DNA from: Chryseobacterium populi
Lineage (GTDB): Bacteria > Bacteroidota > Bacteroidia > Flavobacteriales > Weeksellaceae
Length of the DNA stretch: 61,715 nucleotides
Assembly: GCF_000282115.1 (NCBI RefSeq)
Contig: NZ_AKJY01000065.1
Coordinates: 1-61,715 of the forward strand
Direction: 5' to 3'
Shown: piece by piece, positions 45,335 to 53,179 of the stretch
How the letters are laid out: the number at the start of each line of letters is the position of its first letter
Position numbering within the stretch: position 1 is the first letter of the stretch
Translations under genes and position numbers: made by a program
Notes under the pieces: model-generated
The model's database searches: none
Told to the model about the DNA's origin: nothing
Seen by the model: only the letters and a program-made list of their open reading frames with translations

Positions 45335-45760
45335 ATGAAAACATTATATACAACCAGCGTTACCGCAAAAGGCGGAAGAAACGGACAGGTAAAGAGTGAA
45401 AACGGAGTTCTGGATATTGAAGTAAGAATGCCGAAGGCTCTGGGCGGTGCCAATGATGATTTTGCCAATCCTGAAATGCTTTTTGCTGCGGGATATTCAG
45501 CTTGTTTTGACAGCGCATTAAACAGAGTTATCAGTTTAACGAAAATCCAAACGGGTGAAACCTCTGTAACCGCTCAGGTAAGCATCGGACAGATTGGAAA
45601 CGGTGGATTCGGACTGGCCGTTGAGCTGGATGTAAATATTCCGGGTGTATCTATTGAGGAAGCTCAGTCGCTGACTGATCAGGCTCATCAGATTTGCCCT
45701 TATTCCAATGCGACAAGAAATAATATTGAGGTTAAACTTTCGGTGTCCAACAACGGCTAA
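45335..45760 (+). CDS. ohr: Organic hydroperoxide resistance protein Ohr
   Basis: 141-aa OsmC/Ohr-fold peroxidase. The two catalytic Cys are in FAAGYSACFDSAL and HQICPYSNATRNN; GGRNGQVKSENGVLDIEVRMPKALGG is the Ohr start. Starts 5 bases after ohrR in the same operon. Confidence 0.95.
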   Translation: MKTLYTTSVTAKGGRNGQVKSENGVLDIEVRMPKALGGANDDFANPEMLFAAGYSACFDSALNRVISLTKIQTGETSVTAQVSIGQIGNGGFGLAVELDVNIPGVSIEEAQSLTDQAHQICPYSNATRNNIEVKLSVSNNG

Positions 45761-45791
45761 GATAATTTTCTACAACATAATTTATCATGGA

Positions 45792-45825
45792 ATAGGCTGT
45801 TTACAAATGAAACAGTCTATTTTTA
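45792..45825. terminator. Terminator after ohr
   Basis: ATAGGCTGTTT and AAACAGTCTAT pair around a seven-base loop, followed by TTTTTAT. Confidence 0.8.
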
Positions 45826-46452
45826 TCTTTTATTGTAATCGCTATTCTGATAAGCATCTACTTTTTTATAAGCATCATTCTTCTCTTTTTCTTTTTTATC
45901 CGATATCAGGATTCCGAAAAGATGATCTGTCTCATGCTGGAAAATGACGGCTGTAAAACCTTCTACAATCTCTGAATATTTCTGCCCTTTCAGATCAACA
46001 TATTCTAACTGAATGACTTTGCTTCTGTAAAACTGATCTCTGAATTCAGGGATTGATAAGTCTCCTTCAGGGCCTAAATTCTGCAAATCTGATCTCCAGA
46101 CAATGACAGGATTGATAAAATATTCCAGAGGGTTTCCCTCTTTATCGAAACGCTGAACCCAGATGATTTTCCTGTTGACACCAACTTGTGGTGCTGCAAT
46201 TCCTACTCCGCCATCTGTTGAAAGCAGTGATTCTTTCATTCTTTTCACCAGAATTGCCGTATTTGGATCGGTCGGATTGATTTCTGCTGAAAGGCTCAGT
46301 AATGTTTTATGCTGGTTGGAATCTGTCGTCTGATAAATGGGTAAAGCAGTATTGATATCGCCCTGATTGATGATTGACAATTCATCTGAAGTCAGATTCT
46401 GAGCATTGATTAAACCTATAAAAAAGACCAGGAGAAAAGATATTTCTTTCAT
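45823..46452 (-). CDS. Exported peptide-deformylase-like protein with a changed metal ligand
   Basis: 209 aa from ATG 46452, which begins a signal peptide (MKEISFLLVFFIGLINAQN). Deformylase motifs: GGVGIAAPQVG (motif 1), EGDLSIPEF in place of EGCLS (motif 2), and QHETDHLFG (motif 3, HExxH). The metal-binding Cys is Asp. An exported enzyme cannot act on nascent chains, so it is not the housekeeping deformylase; the substrate is unknown. Confidence 0.85.
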   Translation of the reverse strand: MKEISFLLVFFIGLINAQNLTSDELSIINQGDINTALPIYQTTDSNQHKTLLSLSAEINPTDPNTAILVKRMKESLLSTDGGVGIAAPQVGVNRKIIWVQRFDKEGNPLEYFINPVIVWRSDLQNLGPEGDLSIPEFRDQFYRSKVIQLEYVDLKGQKYSEIVEGFTAVIFQHETDHLFGILISDKKEKEKNDAYKKVDAYQNSDYNKR

Positions 46453-46543
46453 TTTCTGTTGAATGTTCCACAAAGATAAAGATTGTCATTTAAAAATTTG
46501 CAAGCTCTTGGGTTTGGCTAAAGCCGATAGATTTTTCTTTATT

Positions 46544-46570
46544 AAAAAAACGGGCTGAAGCCCGTTTCAA
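46544..46570. terminator. Terminator/palindrome after the ChaN-like gene
   Basis: ACGGGCT-GA-AGCCCGT with a minus-strand T-run of seven. A second small palindrome (TTGGCTAAAGCCGA) lies 35 bases away, so the pair may also be a REP-like unit. Confidence 0.7.
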
Positions 46571-46608
46571 TCAAATAACATTTTTATAAAATTTGGAAAG
46601 CTTAAAGT

Positions 46609-47481
46609 TTAATAAGTCTTCGTCATATCCGCAGGAATAATAAGATTAAAATCTGTCGGGATATAATCTTTTTCAGGAATTTTCAATTCAGGGTCTTCAG
46701 ATTCAAAAACAGAGATCACCGCCATTTTCAGGTTCGGGTTTTTCTGCTTGATGTACCAGTAAATTCCGCCAAATTCTTTACTGTGGTAATTTCCGTTGTA
46801 ATGAATAAAAGTTTTCCCGGTTTGGATATTTTTCAAAATAGATTCGGCCATGGTTGCATCTTTTGTAGCCTGTGCCGAGATAAAATTCATTACTTTCGTT
46901 CCTTCGGCATGTTCACCCATCATTGCTTTCATTTCGGGATATCCCGGAGTATCCAGCGTTACTTTTATAGGTAATTGGGCAATGTAAGATTTTTCTTTTT
47001 CACTTAATTTATTCAAAGATTCCAAGCCTTCTTTAGCGGTCTGGGAAGCATATTTCCTCGGAATATTGGTTGCAATGAAATTCAGTTTTTTATTTTTAGC
47101 AAAATCGACCAAGGGTTTGCAGTCTGTTACAAAATTATTCCACAAACGGGCTGAGTCTTTCAGTGTTTTTGCATCGAATTCCCCGCTTAAATACTGGTTT
47201 AGCTGAGCCTGGTTATCTCTTTCAAACATTTCAGCACCTAAAATAAGCTGTCCGTTTTTCTTTTCATACAAAGCCTCTGTTATTTTCAGCTGTAGCCAGT
47301 GGTTGATAGAACTGTTATGATTTTCTCCAATGAAAACAACATCGTAGTCTGCCAGCTCTTTAACCAGCTTATCGGTTTTAACAGCTTTTCCTTTTTGGTT
47401 GTAAAATTGGTATGCTTTAAAATTCTGAGCATTCATCAACCCCAGACTTATCATCAATACCGCTATGAAAATATTTTTCAT
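46609..47481 (-). CDS. ChaN-family (Tiki-superfamily) protein
   Basis: 290-aa exported protein, signal peptide ending at LMNAQN. Seen: VVFIGENHNSSINHWLQL and HYNGNYHSKEFGGIYWY, the paired His/Glu blocks of the ChaN/Tiki fold; LGAEMFERDNQ and FIATNIPRKYAS also match. ChaN binds heme in Campylobacter. It lies downstream of the heme operon in the same direction, behind a terminator, and may belong to the same function. Confidence 0.88.
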   Translation of the reverse strand: MKNIFIAVLMISLGLMNAQNFKAYQFYNQKGKAVKTDKLVKELADYDVVFIGENHNSSINHWLQLKITEALYEKKNGQLILGAEMFERDNQAQLNQYLSGEFDAKTLKDSARLWNNFVTDCKPLVDFAKNKKLNFIATNIPRKYASQTAKEGLESLNKLSEKEKSYIAQLPIKVTLDTPGYPEMKAMMGEHAEGTKVMNFISAQATKDATMAESILKNIQTGKTFIHYNGNYHSKEFGGIYWYIKQKNPNLKMAVISVFESEDPELKIPEKDYIPTDFNLIIPADMTKTY

Positions 47482-47616
47482 TTTATTTTATTTAAACACA
47501 AATTACACGAATGGTTTGCACAAATATCGCAAATTATTACGGTCTATTTTAAAATTGAAATGCATACTCATTACAATTTTACGATTTGCAGGTCAGCAAT
47601 TTCACCTTTTCAATAA

Positions 47617-47653
47617 TAAAAAAGCCGCCTTGAATACAAAAACAAAACGGCTT
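47617..47653 (-). terminator. Terminator of the heme operon
   Basis: AAGCCGTTTTG pairs with CAAGGCGGCTT around ten bases, followed by TTTTTTA on the minus strand. Confidence 0.8.
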
Positions 47654-47673
47654 CATTCAAATTATCTAACTAT

Positions 47674-48702
47674 TTATTTTTCCAGTTCTGCTACAAGGTC
47701 TTTCCACTCCTGCAGCTCAGGAATCCCCGGTTTTCTTTTTCCGAAGAACTGAACGATAAAGTCTCCTTCTTTGTTGAATACCTCAACAGCCGTTACTTCT
47801 CCGTCTTCTGTAGGTTTTTTAACGATCCATGCTTCTGCGATTTTCGTTACATCCAGATGTAAGTTGAAATCAGGATCCATTACATTAAACCACTGTTGGT
47901 GCCAAAGGGTTTTCTTTACTTCTCCGGTATGGATCTGGATAATACCTCTGTTTCCTACGAATACCATGATCGGAAGACTCTTTTCTGAAGCATCTTCAAG
48001 GATATTCACAACTTTAGCGTTATCAATTTTTTTAGCAAACCCTTCAGGAGCTAATCTTAGAGCCTGGGTTCTGCTTACCCCGAACTTTCTTGTCATCATG
48101 AAGAAATCATGAGTATCTTTCAATTCGGTCCATGCCTTTTTAAAACCTTCCGTATCAATTTCAGCATCCGGTTTTTCAGCAGGTTTCGGAGCAATCGCTT
48201 CAAATCCGAAAGCCTGGTTCTGACCTTCTGCCTTGAATTTTTCAACAATAGCCTCAAATGCTTCTGCATGGCTGTCTTTTGTCAGATAGATCTTGTGAAG
48301 GGCCAAACCGTCTTTTCCAAAAAACTGAAGGCTTTTTTTATCTCCTTCCACGACTGCAAATGCAAATTTCCATGAATTAAGGAAAATTCTAAGGTCGATA
48401 TCTTCACCTACGAAAAGCTGTGCGTGAGGGCTGCTGAAATCTCCGTTCAGGTACGTTCCTTTTCTTTCGTGCACACATTCGTCATTACGGGTAAGAGCCA
48501 TTACTTTTCCTAATTGCTCAACCTCTGTTAAAATATTCTGAAACTCAGGCTTAAGAACGGTTACTCCGTCACCAATGTTTGTCACCAATAATTCAGCTTC
48601 GCTTACTCCCAGTTGTACAGCAGCATTTCTTATTCTCAAATGTGGATTTTCAACTTTCAAAGCAGCCCACTTTTCTTTTAGATCGTTAACTAATGTATTC
48701 AT
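47674..48702 (-). CDS. hmuS: Hemin-degrading factor (HemS/HmuS family)
   Basis: 342-aa cytoplasmic protein made of two similar halves: VMALTRNDECVHERKGTY in the first and the FFMMTRKFGVSRTQALRLAPEGFAKK segment at the start of the second. The family binds or breaks down heme taken in by the HmuTUV transporter. Last gene of the operon, ahead of the terminator. Confidence 0.92.
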   Translation of the reverse strand: MNTLVNDLKEKWAALKVENPHLRIRNAAVQLGVSEAELLVTNIGDGVTVLKPEFQNILTEVEQLGKVMALTRNDECVHERKGTYLNGDFSSPHAQLFVGEDIDLRIFLNSWKFAFAVVEGDKKSLQFFGKDGLALHKIYLTKDSHAEAFEAIVEKFKAEGQNQAFGFEAIAPKPAEKPDAEIDTEGFKKAWTELKDTHDFFMMTRKFGVSRTQALRLAPEGFAKKIDNAKVVNILEDASEKSLPIMVFVGNRGIIQIHTGEVKKTLWHQQWFNVMDPDFNLHLDVTKIAEAWIVKKPTEDGEVTAVEVFNKEGDFIVQFFGKRKPGIPELQEWKDLVAELEK

Positions 48703-48710
48703 TTTGTTAC

Positions 48711-49361
48711 TTATTTTTTTATCGTTAAAACTGTATAAATTCTTTTTATTTTTTCTTCCCCTGTTTTACTGGTTACTTCTTCCTCTTTTTCAGAAATTTT
48801 CATTCTTTTAAAGTGGCTTCGGGAAATAACTTCTTCCATTTCCTTGTTGCTGTATAATGTGAAATTATATTGTGTAAAAGGAAGCTTTTCCATGAATTCC
48901 CTTTGTGCAAAAGTGAGGACAAAAGTTCCGTTATCTTTCAGTGTTCTATAGGCTTCATTTAAAAAATCAACCGGTTTTTCCAAGAAATAAACGGTATTAA
49001 CCGTAAATATTTTATCGAATGTCTTATCTCCGAAAGGAAGTTTCCGGCCCTCATAGCATACAAAATCAGCCTGGCTTTCAAATTCCTTATTGATCTTTCT
49101 GGCTTCATGATACATGGTTTCGGAAATATCGATTCCTGTGTATTTAATATTTTTAGCTTTATTTAAAATACTTTTCAGATGTGCTGCATTTCCGTGTCCG
49201 ATTTCGAGGATGTGCTCATCGTCTTCGATAAGAAGGGTTCTGATACTTTCCAGGGTCATTCCTATGTTGGTAACGTTCATCATCTCAGCTATTTCAATGC
49301 CTTTTTCTCCCTGAGGATTGGCAAGATTCTGAGCAAGTATTTTTAATTCTTCTTTTTCCAT
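48711..49361 (-). CDS. Class I SAM-dependent methyltransferase in the heme operon
   Basis: 216 aa from ATG 49361, which is two bases after the hmuV stop. Seen: HILEIGHGNAAHLKSIL (SAM motif I), YTGIDISETMYHEARK, FDKIFTVNTVYFLEKP and FLNEAYRTLKDNGTFVLTFAQ. Generic small-molecule methyltransferase; position between hmuV and hmuS suggests action on heme or a product, but no direct evidence. An upstream reading from 49409 overlaps hmuV and was not used. Confidence 0.85.
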   Translation of the reverse strand: MEKEELKILAQNLANPQGEKGIEIAEMMNVTNIGMTLESIRTLLIEDDEHILEIGHGNAAHLKSILNKAKNIKYTGIDISETMYHEARKINKEFESQADFVCYEGRKLPFGDKTFDKIFTVNTVYFLEKPVDFLNEAYRTLKDNGTFVLTFAQREFMEKLPFTQYNFTLYSNKEMEEVISRSHFKRMKISEKEEEVTSKTGEEKIKRIYTVLTIKK

Positions 49362-49363
49362 GG

Positions 49364-50137
49364 TTATCCGAAAATGATCATTGGGTTGTTGGTAATCGGG
49401 TGATCGCAAATGGTGCAGGGAAAATTGTATGCCCGGCTGATTGTTTCAGCAGTAAAAACTTCCTGCGGTGTTCCATAGGCTGAAACCCGTCCTGATTTCA
49501 TTAATAAAATTTTATCTGCGTATTGTGCTGCCAAATTAAGGTCATGCAAAACAACAATAGCGGAATTGGCCTTTTTAGTAAAATTTTTTATTATTTCTAA
49601 TGCTTTATACTGATGCTTCACGTCCAGGTTATTCAAAGGCTCATCCAGAAAAAGCAGCTTATGGGCAATATCATTTTGCAATTGTGCCATTACCCTGGAA
49701 AGGTGTACCCGTTGCTTTTCTCCTCCGGACAAGGTATTGTATTCCCTGTCTTTCAAATGGAAAACATCGGTTTCATACATCATATTATTCATGGCTTCAA
49801 GGTCGTCTTTTCTCGGCCGGGCATCAAAATACGGATATCGTCCCATCATGACAACATCTTTCACCACTAAAGGGATATCATTGCTGTTATGCTGGGAAAA
49901 TTTAGCTTTATGCCTGGATAATTCTGTGACTTCCCAGTCATTGATCGGCTTATCTTTGAATAAAATCTTTTGCTTCCCGGATTTCACTTCATTCGCCAGA
50001 ATGCTCAGCAGACTGGATTTTCCGGCTCCGTTCGGTCCTACAATAGCTAAAAACTCGCCGTATTCCAGAGAGACATCTACCCCATCGAGGATATGGAAGT
50101 CCCGGTGCAGATAGCTGATGTGATGTGCCTTTATCAT
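49364..50137 (-). CDS. hmuV: Heme ABC transporter ATP-binding protein
   Basis: 257 aa. Walker A (VGPNGAGKSSLLS), Q-loop, signature LSGGEKQRVHLSRV, Walker B (KLLFLDEPLNNLD), and the His switch VLHDLNL. ATG overlaps the hmuU stop by four bases. Confidence 0.95.
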   Translation of the reverse strand: MIKAHHISYLHRDFHILDGVDVSLEYGEFLAIVGPNGAGKSSLLSILANEVKSGKQKILFKDKPINDWEVTELSRHKAKFSQHNSNDIPLVVKDVVMMGRYPYFDARPRKDDLEAMNNMMYETDVFHLKDREYNTLSGGEKQRVHLSRVMAQLQNDIAHKLLFLDEPLNNLDVKHQYKALEIIKNFTKKANSAIVVLHDLNLAAQYADKILLMKSGRVSAYGTPQEVFTAETISRAYNFPCTICDHPITNNPMIIFG

Positions 50138-51177
50138 TGAAGTGATTTTTTAAATTTAATTAAAATAGCAATAAAAATCGGACCTCCTATCAGCGAAGTT
50201 AAAATACCGATCGGGAGCTCTGACGGCGCGACAATACTCCTGCTGAACGTATCAGCAATCAGAAGCAAAATACTTCCGCAAACCGCTGACAATGGCAAAA
50301 TGAAAGTATAATCTGATTTAAATAAAAGCCTTAAAATATAAGGTACAATAAGGCCTACAAAACCAATCGTTCCTGAAAATGCAACACAGGTTCCTATCAT
50401 TAAGGAGGTAACAATCACAATTTGCTTTTTCAGTGTTTCAACGTTTATTCCTAAATGCTGAGCGTCTTTTTCGCCCAGCATCATTGCATTCAATGCCTTT
50501 CCTTTCGGGAGCAGAACAAGGTAAGAAATAATCAAGACGATTATTAAAACAATATTTTTTGTCCAGGTTGCAGCAGCAAGACTTCCCATATTCCAGAAGG
50601 TGAGATCTCTCAGCTGCTCATCTTTTGAGATATAAATAAGGAATCCTGTAATTGAAAAACCGATTGATGTAATGGCAACACCGCTTAACAGCATCATTAC
50701 CACATTGGTTTTCCCTCCACTGGTAGAAATCCTGTACACCAGCATCATTGCGAATAAAGCTCCCAAAAAAGCTGAAATGCCTACCAGCGAGAACTGCACC
50801 ATCTCAGGAAGATATTGCTTGAAATGCCCTCCTAAAACAATTGCAATCGCAGCCAGTAATGTTGCTCCCGAAGTTAAGCCTATCGATTCTCCCGTTGCCA
50901 GAGGATTTTTAAATAGTCCCTGCAGGCTCGTTCCTGAAACGGCCAGCATACTTCCGATTAAAACAGCCATAATAATCCTGGCTGCACGCACTTCCCAGAT
51001 GACATATTTATCACTTAGAGATAAATTGGGATCTCCTTTTACTACTTTTCCTAAAATTTCAAACGCAGATTTACCCCCAAAGTCGTAAACCCCGGTATTA
51101 AGTGACCATACTGCTATGATTACAAGCAGTATGGTACTTATAGCAAAATAAAAGTATAATTTACTTTGTGCTTTCAA
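50134..51177 (-). CDS. hmuU: Heme ABC transporter permease (FecCD family)
   Basis: 347-aa integral protein with about ten membrane segments. Seen: RAARIIMAVLIGSMLAVSGTSLQGLFKNPLATGESIGLTSGATL, GLIVPYILRLLFKSDY and the GEKDAQHLGI cytoplasmic loop that contacts HmuV, as in the FecCD/BtuC family. Start overlaps the hmuT end by 17 bases. Confidence 0.95.
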   Translation of the reverse strand: MKAQSKLYFYFAISTILLVIIAVWSLNTGVYDFGGKSAFEILGKVVKGDPNLSLSDKYVIWEVRAARIIMAVLIGSMLAVSGTSLQGLFKNPLATGESIGLTSGATLLAAIAIVLGGHFKQYLPEMVQFSLVGISAFLGALFAMMLVYRISTSGGKTNVVMMLLSGVAITSIGFSITGFLIYISKDEQLRDLTFWNMGSLAAATWTKNIVLIIVLIISYLVLLPKGKALNAMMLGEKDAQHLGINVETLKKQIVIVTSLMIGTCVAFSGTIGFVGLIVPYILRLLFKSDYTFILPLSAVCGSILLLIADTFSRSIVAPSELPIGILTSLIGGPIFIAILIKFKKSLQ

Positions 51178-52039
51178 TTAATAATTTATTTAGTCCTACT
51201 GCAGCCTCTCCCAATCTTGGTCCGAAACCTGAAACCAAGCCTCCGTCCATCGCGATGATCTTTTTATTTTTTCCGGCATTGGTCTGGGCAACACCCGGCA
51301 TTTTAAGGGCTCCATCGTTTCCGCCGGCACCCTGAAGACCTGTTGTAAAGAAGAACAATACATCAGGATTTGCTTTTACGACCGCTTCAGGAGTCAAAGG
51401 TTTAAAATCTTCAAAATCAGTCACTGCATTTTCACCTCCCGCAAGGCCTATCAATGCGGCCATTGGTGTATTTTTCCCTGATACCATCAGCATATTTCCT
51501 CTGGCATAGATGAATAATACTTTCGGTTTTTTAGCGATCGGCTGGATTTGTTTTAAATCAGCATCGATTTTATCATTCAATTTCTGATAATCTGTATTTC
51601 CTACAGCTTTTGCTACCTGCTCAATCAGTTTCTTAGTTCCTTCTACTGAATATTCCTGCTTAAAAATCTCAGCTTTAATTCCTGAAGAATTAATTTTCCC
51701 CAATAATTCCGGGTTGATATCTTTATCTGACCCCAGAATCAGGGTAGGATTCAGTGCCATAATCGGTTCGATCGTCATAGACCTTACATGTCCCAGATCT
51801 TTAGCCGTAGCTTTTAATGTTTCAGGATAAGTACTGGTAACGTCTGTACCTACGATTTCTTTTTCAAGACCAAGTGCGCTTACGATTTCTGTAATTCCGC
51901 CGCTCAGGGTAACTATTTTACTGTTGCTTTTCGGAGTTTCAGAAGAAACTTCCGTTGTGTTTTCTTTTTTAGCACCTTCTTCTTTTTTGCAAGAATACAC
52001 TGCGACAAGCACAGAAGCTGCAAGGATGAATTTTTTCAT
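51161..52039 (-). CDS. hmuT: Heme-binding ABC transporter lipoprotein
   Basis: 292-aa periplasmic binding lipoprotein (LVAVYSCKKEEG lipobox). TroA-like fold: IVTLSGGITEIVSALGLEKEIVGTDVTSTYPE, LGHVRSMTIEPIMALNPTLILG, and the late GPRLGEAAVGL. Delivers heme to HmuUV. 22 bases after the hmuY gene. Confidence 0.93.
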   Translation of the reverse strand: MKKFILAASVLVAVYSCKKEEGAKKENTTEVSSETPKSNSKIVTLSGGITEIVSALGLEKEIVGTDVTSTYPETLKATAKDLGHVRSMTIEPIMALNPTLILGSDKDINPELLGKINSSGIKAEIFKQEYSVEGTKKLIEQVAKAVGNTDYQKLNDKIDADLKQIQPIAKKPKVLFIYARGNMLMVSGKNTPMAALIGLAGGENAVTDFEDFKPLTPEAVVKANPDVLFFFTTGLQGAGGNDGALKMPGVAQTNAGKNKKIIAMDGGLVSGFGPRLGEAAVGLNKLLIESTK

Positions 52040-52061
52040 GATATACTATATATTTGATTAT

Positions 52062-53168
52062 TTATAAAGGTTCAAATTCAAAATTGGTATGCCCGCGTTC
52101 ACCGGCATCATTCTTCATTCTGTTAAACCTGAGTTTAAAGTAGAATCCTTCTGCATCCCTGAGAACAAAGAAACGGTCTGTGTAGACAAAAGCACTTGAA
52201 GTACTGTTATTACCAGTCGTAGTACGCCATTTATCTCCGATAGCCCTGTGATCGTTGAAAATAAATTTCGCCGGATCCACATCATTGAGTTTAAAAGCAT
52301 TATATGCCTGATCCAGATTGCCGGAAACGGTCACCTGATAAGCTCCCACACCATTAGCCATATTGGTTACAATAAAGTCTGCATAAAAATAGCTGCCTGC
52401 ACTTGCACCATTCTGGAATACTTCATTGGTAAAGCTTGTAAAGCCCAGATCCCATTTTTTCTTCGCAGGCTGTATGGTTACCTGCTGGTTATTCTGCATG
52501 CTGAAGAAATTGAATGTGTAGTCTGTATTTTTTGTTATGATATGTTCTTTATGATTGGTATCATTAAGGTCCGCATATTTGATCTTATATCCGTTAGGAA
52601 CTCTTACAATCTGTACTTTTTTCCATCCTCTTGTATCACCTGCCAGCAATATAGAACCAGGTGCAACCGTAGCTCCGTCGGCAGGGAGAGCTCTTCCCAT
52701 ATTCACCAGGTAGATCGGGTTTTCAGCATCATTTTCTTTGATTTCCTGAATACCTGTGGTTTGTGTCAGAAAATTCCCATCCGGGTTATCAACATATTGC
52801 ATATTAGAGGGATCAAATGTTCCCATCTGAACAATTCCCAAAAGGTTGTTGACATCGGTTTGTTTTACGTTATCAATATTGGTGGCATCAGGAATTTTCG
52901 CTACCGCCATTGCGATAGAACCGTTAATAATTACCCGATACTCATCTCCGCTATAAAAACCTAAATCCCAGTCGGTTCTTTTATTCACAACCTGATTTTC
53001 ATAATCACTCAAATCGATCCATAGCTGGTTGGGCTGTGTAGGGCCACCTACACTTGCGTTTACCTCGGAACCGGTCATTGGAGCAACTGCTACCGGGTCA
53101 TCATCTGCTGAAAGACAGGATTGTAAAGCTGCAACCAGGACAAGGGATAATATCTTTAAATATTTCAT
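52062..53168 (-). CDS. hmuY: HmuY-family heme-binding lipoprotein
   Basis: 368-aa surface lipoprotein (LVLVAALQSCLSADDDP). HmuY fold with the two typical WDLGF strands: RTDWDLGFYSGDEYRVIIN and KKKWDLGFTSFTNEV, plus a C-terminal FVLRDAEGFYFKLRFNRM. In Porphyromonas HmuY takes heme from host hemoproteins and passes it to HmuR; the receptor gene lies directly upstream here (11 bases apart). Confidence 0.9.
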   Translation of the reverse strand: MKYLKILSLVLVAALQSCLSADDDPVAVAPMTGSEVNASVGGPTQPNQLWIDLSDYENQVVNKRTDWDLGFYSGDEYRVIINGSIAMAVAKIPDATNIDNVKQTDVNNLLGIVQMGTFDPSNMQYVDNPDGNFLTQTTGIQEIKENDAENPIYLVNMGRALPADGATVAPGSILLAGDTRGWKKVQIVRVPNGYKIKYADLNDTNHKEHIITKNTDYTFNFFSMQNNQQVTIQPAKKKWDLGFTSFTNEVFQNGASAGSYFYADFIVTNMANGVGAYQVTVSGNLDQAYNAFKLNDVDPAKFIFNDHRAIGDKWRTTTGNNSTSSAFVYTDRFFVLRDAEGFYFKLRFNRMKNDAGERGHTNFEFEPL

Positions 53169-53179
53169 AATGATAGTTT

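Noticed and set aside
46505..46570. Pair of small palindromes considered as another REP/RAYT unit
   Set aside because: No transposase nearby and the second palindrome is a normal terminator; kept as terminator only.
52248..52964. Long open frame (238 codons) on the plus strand opposite hmuY
   Set aside because: No recognisable protein features, lies fully antisense to a well supported gene, and has no promoter or conserved start.
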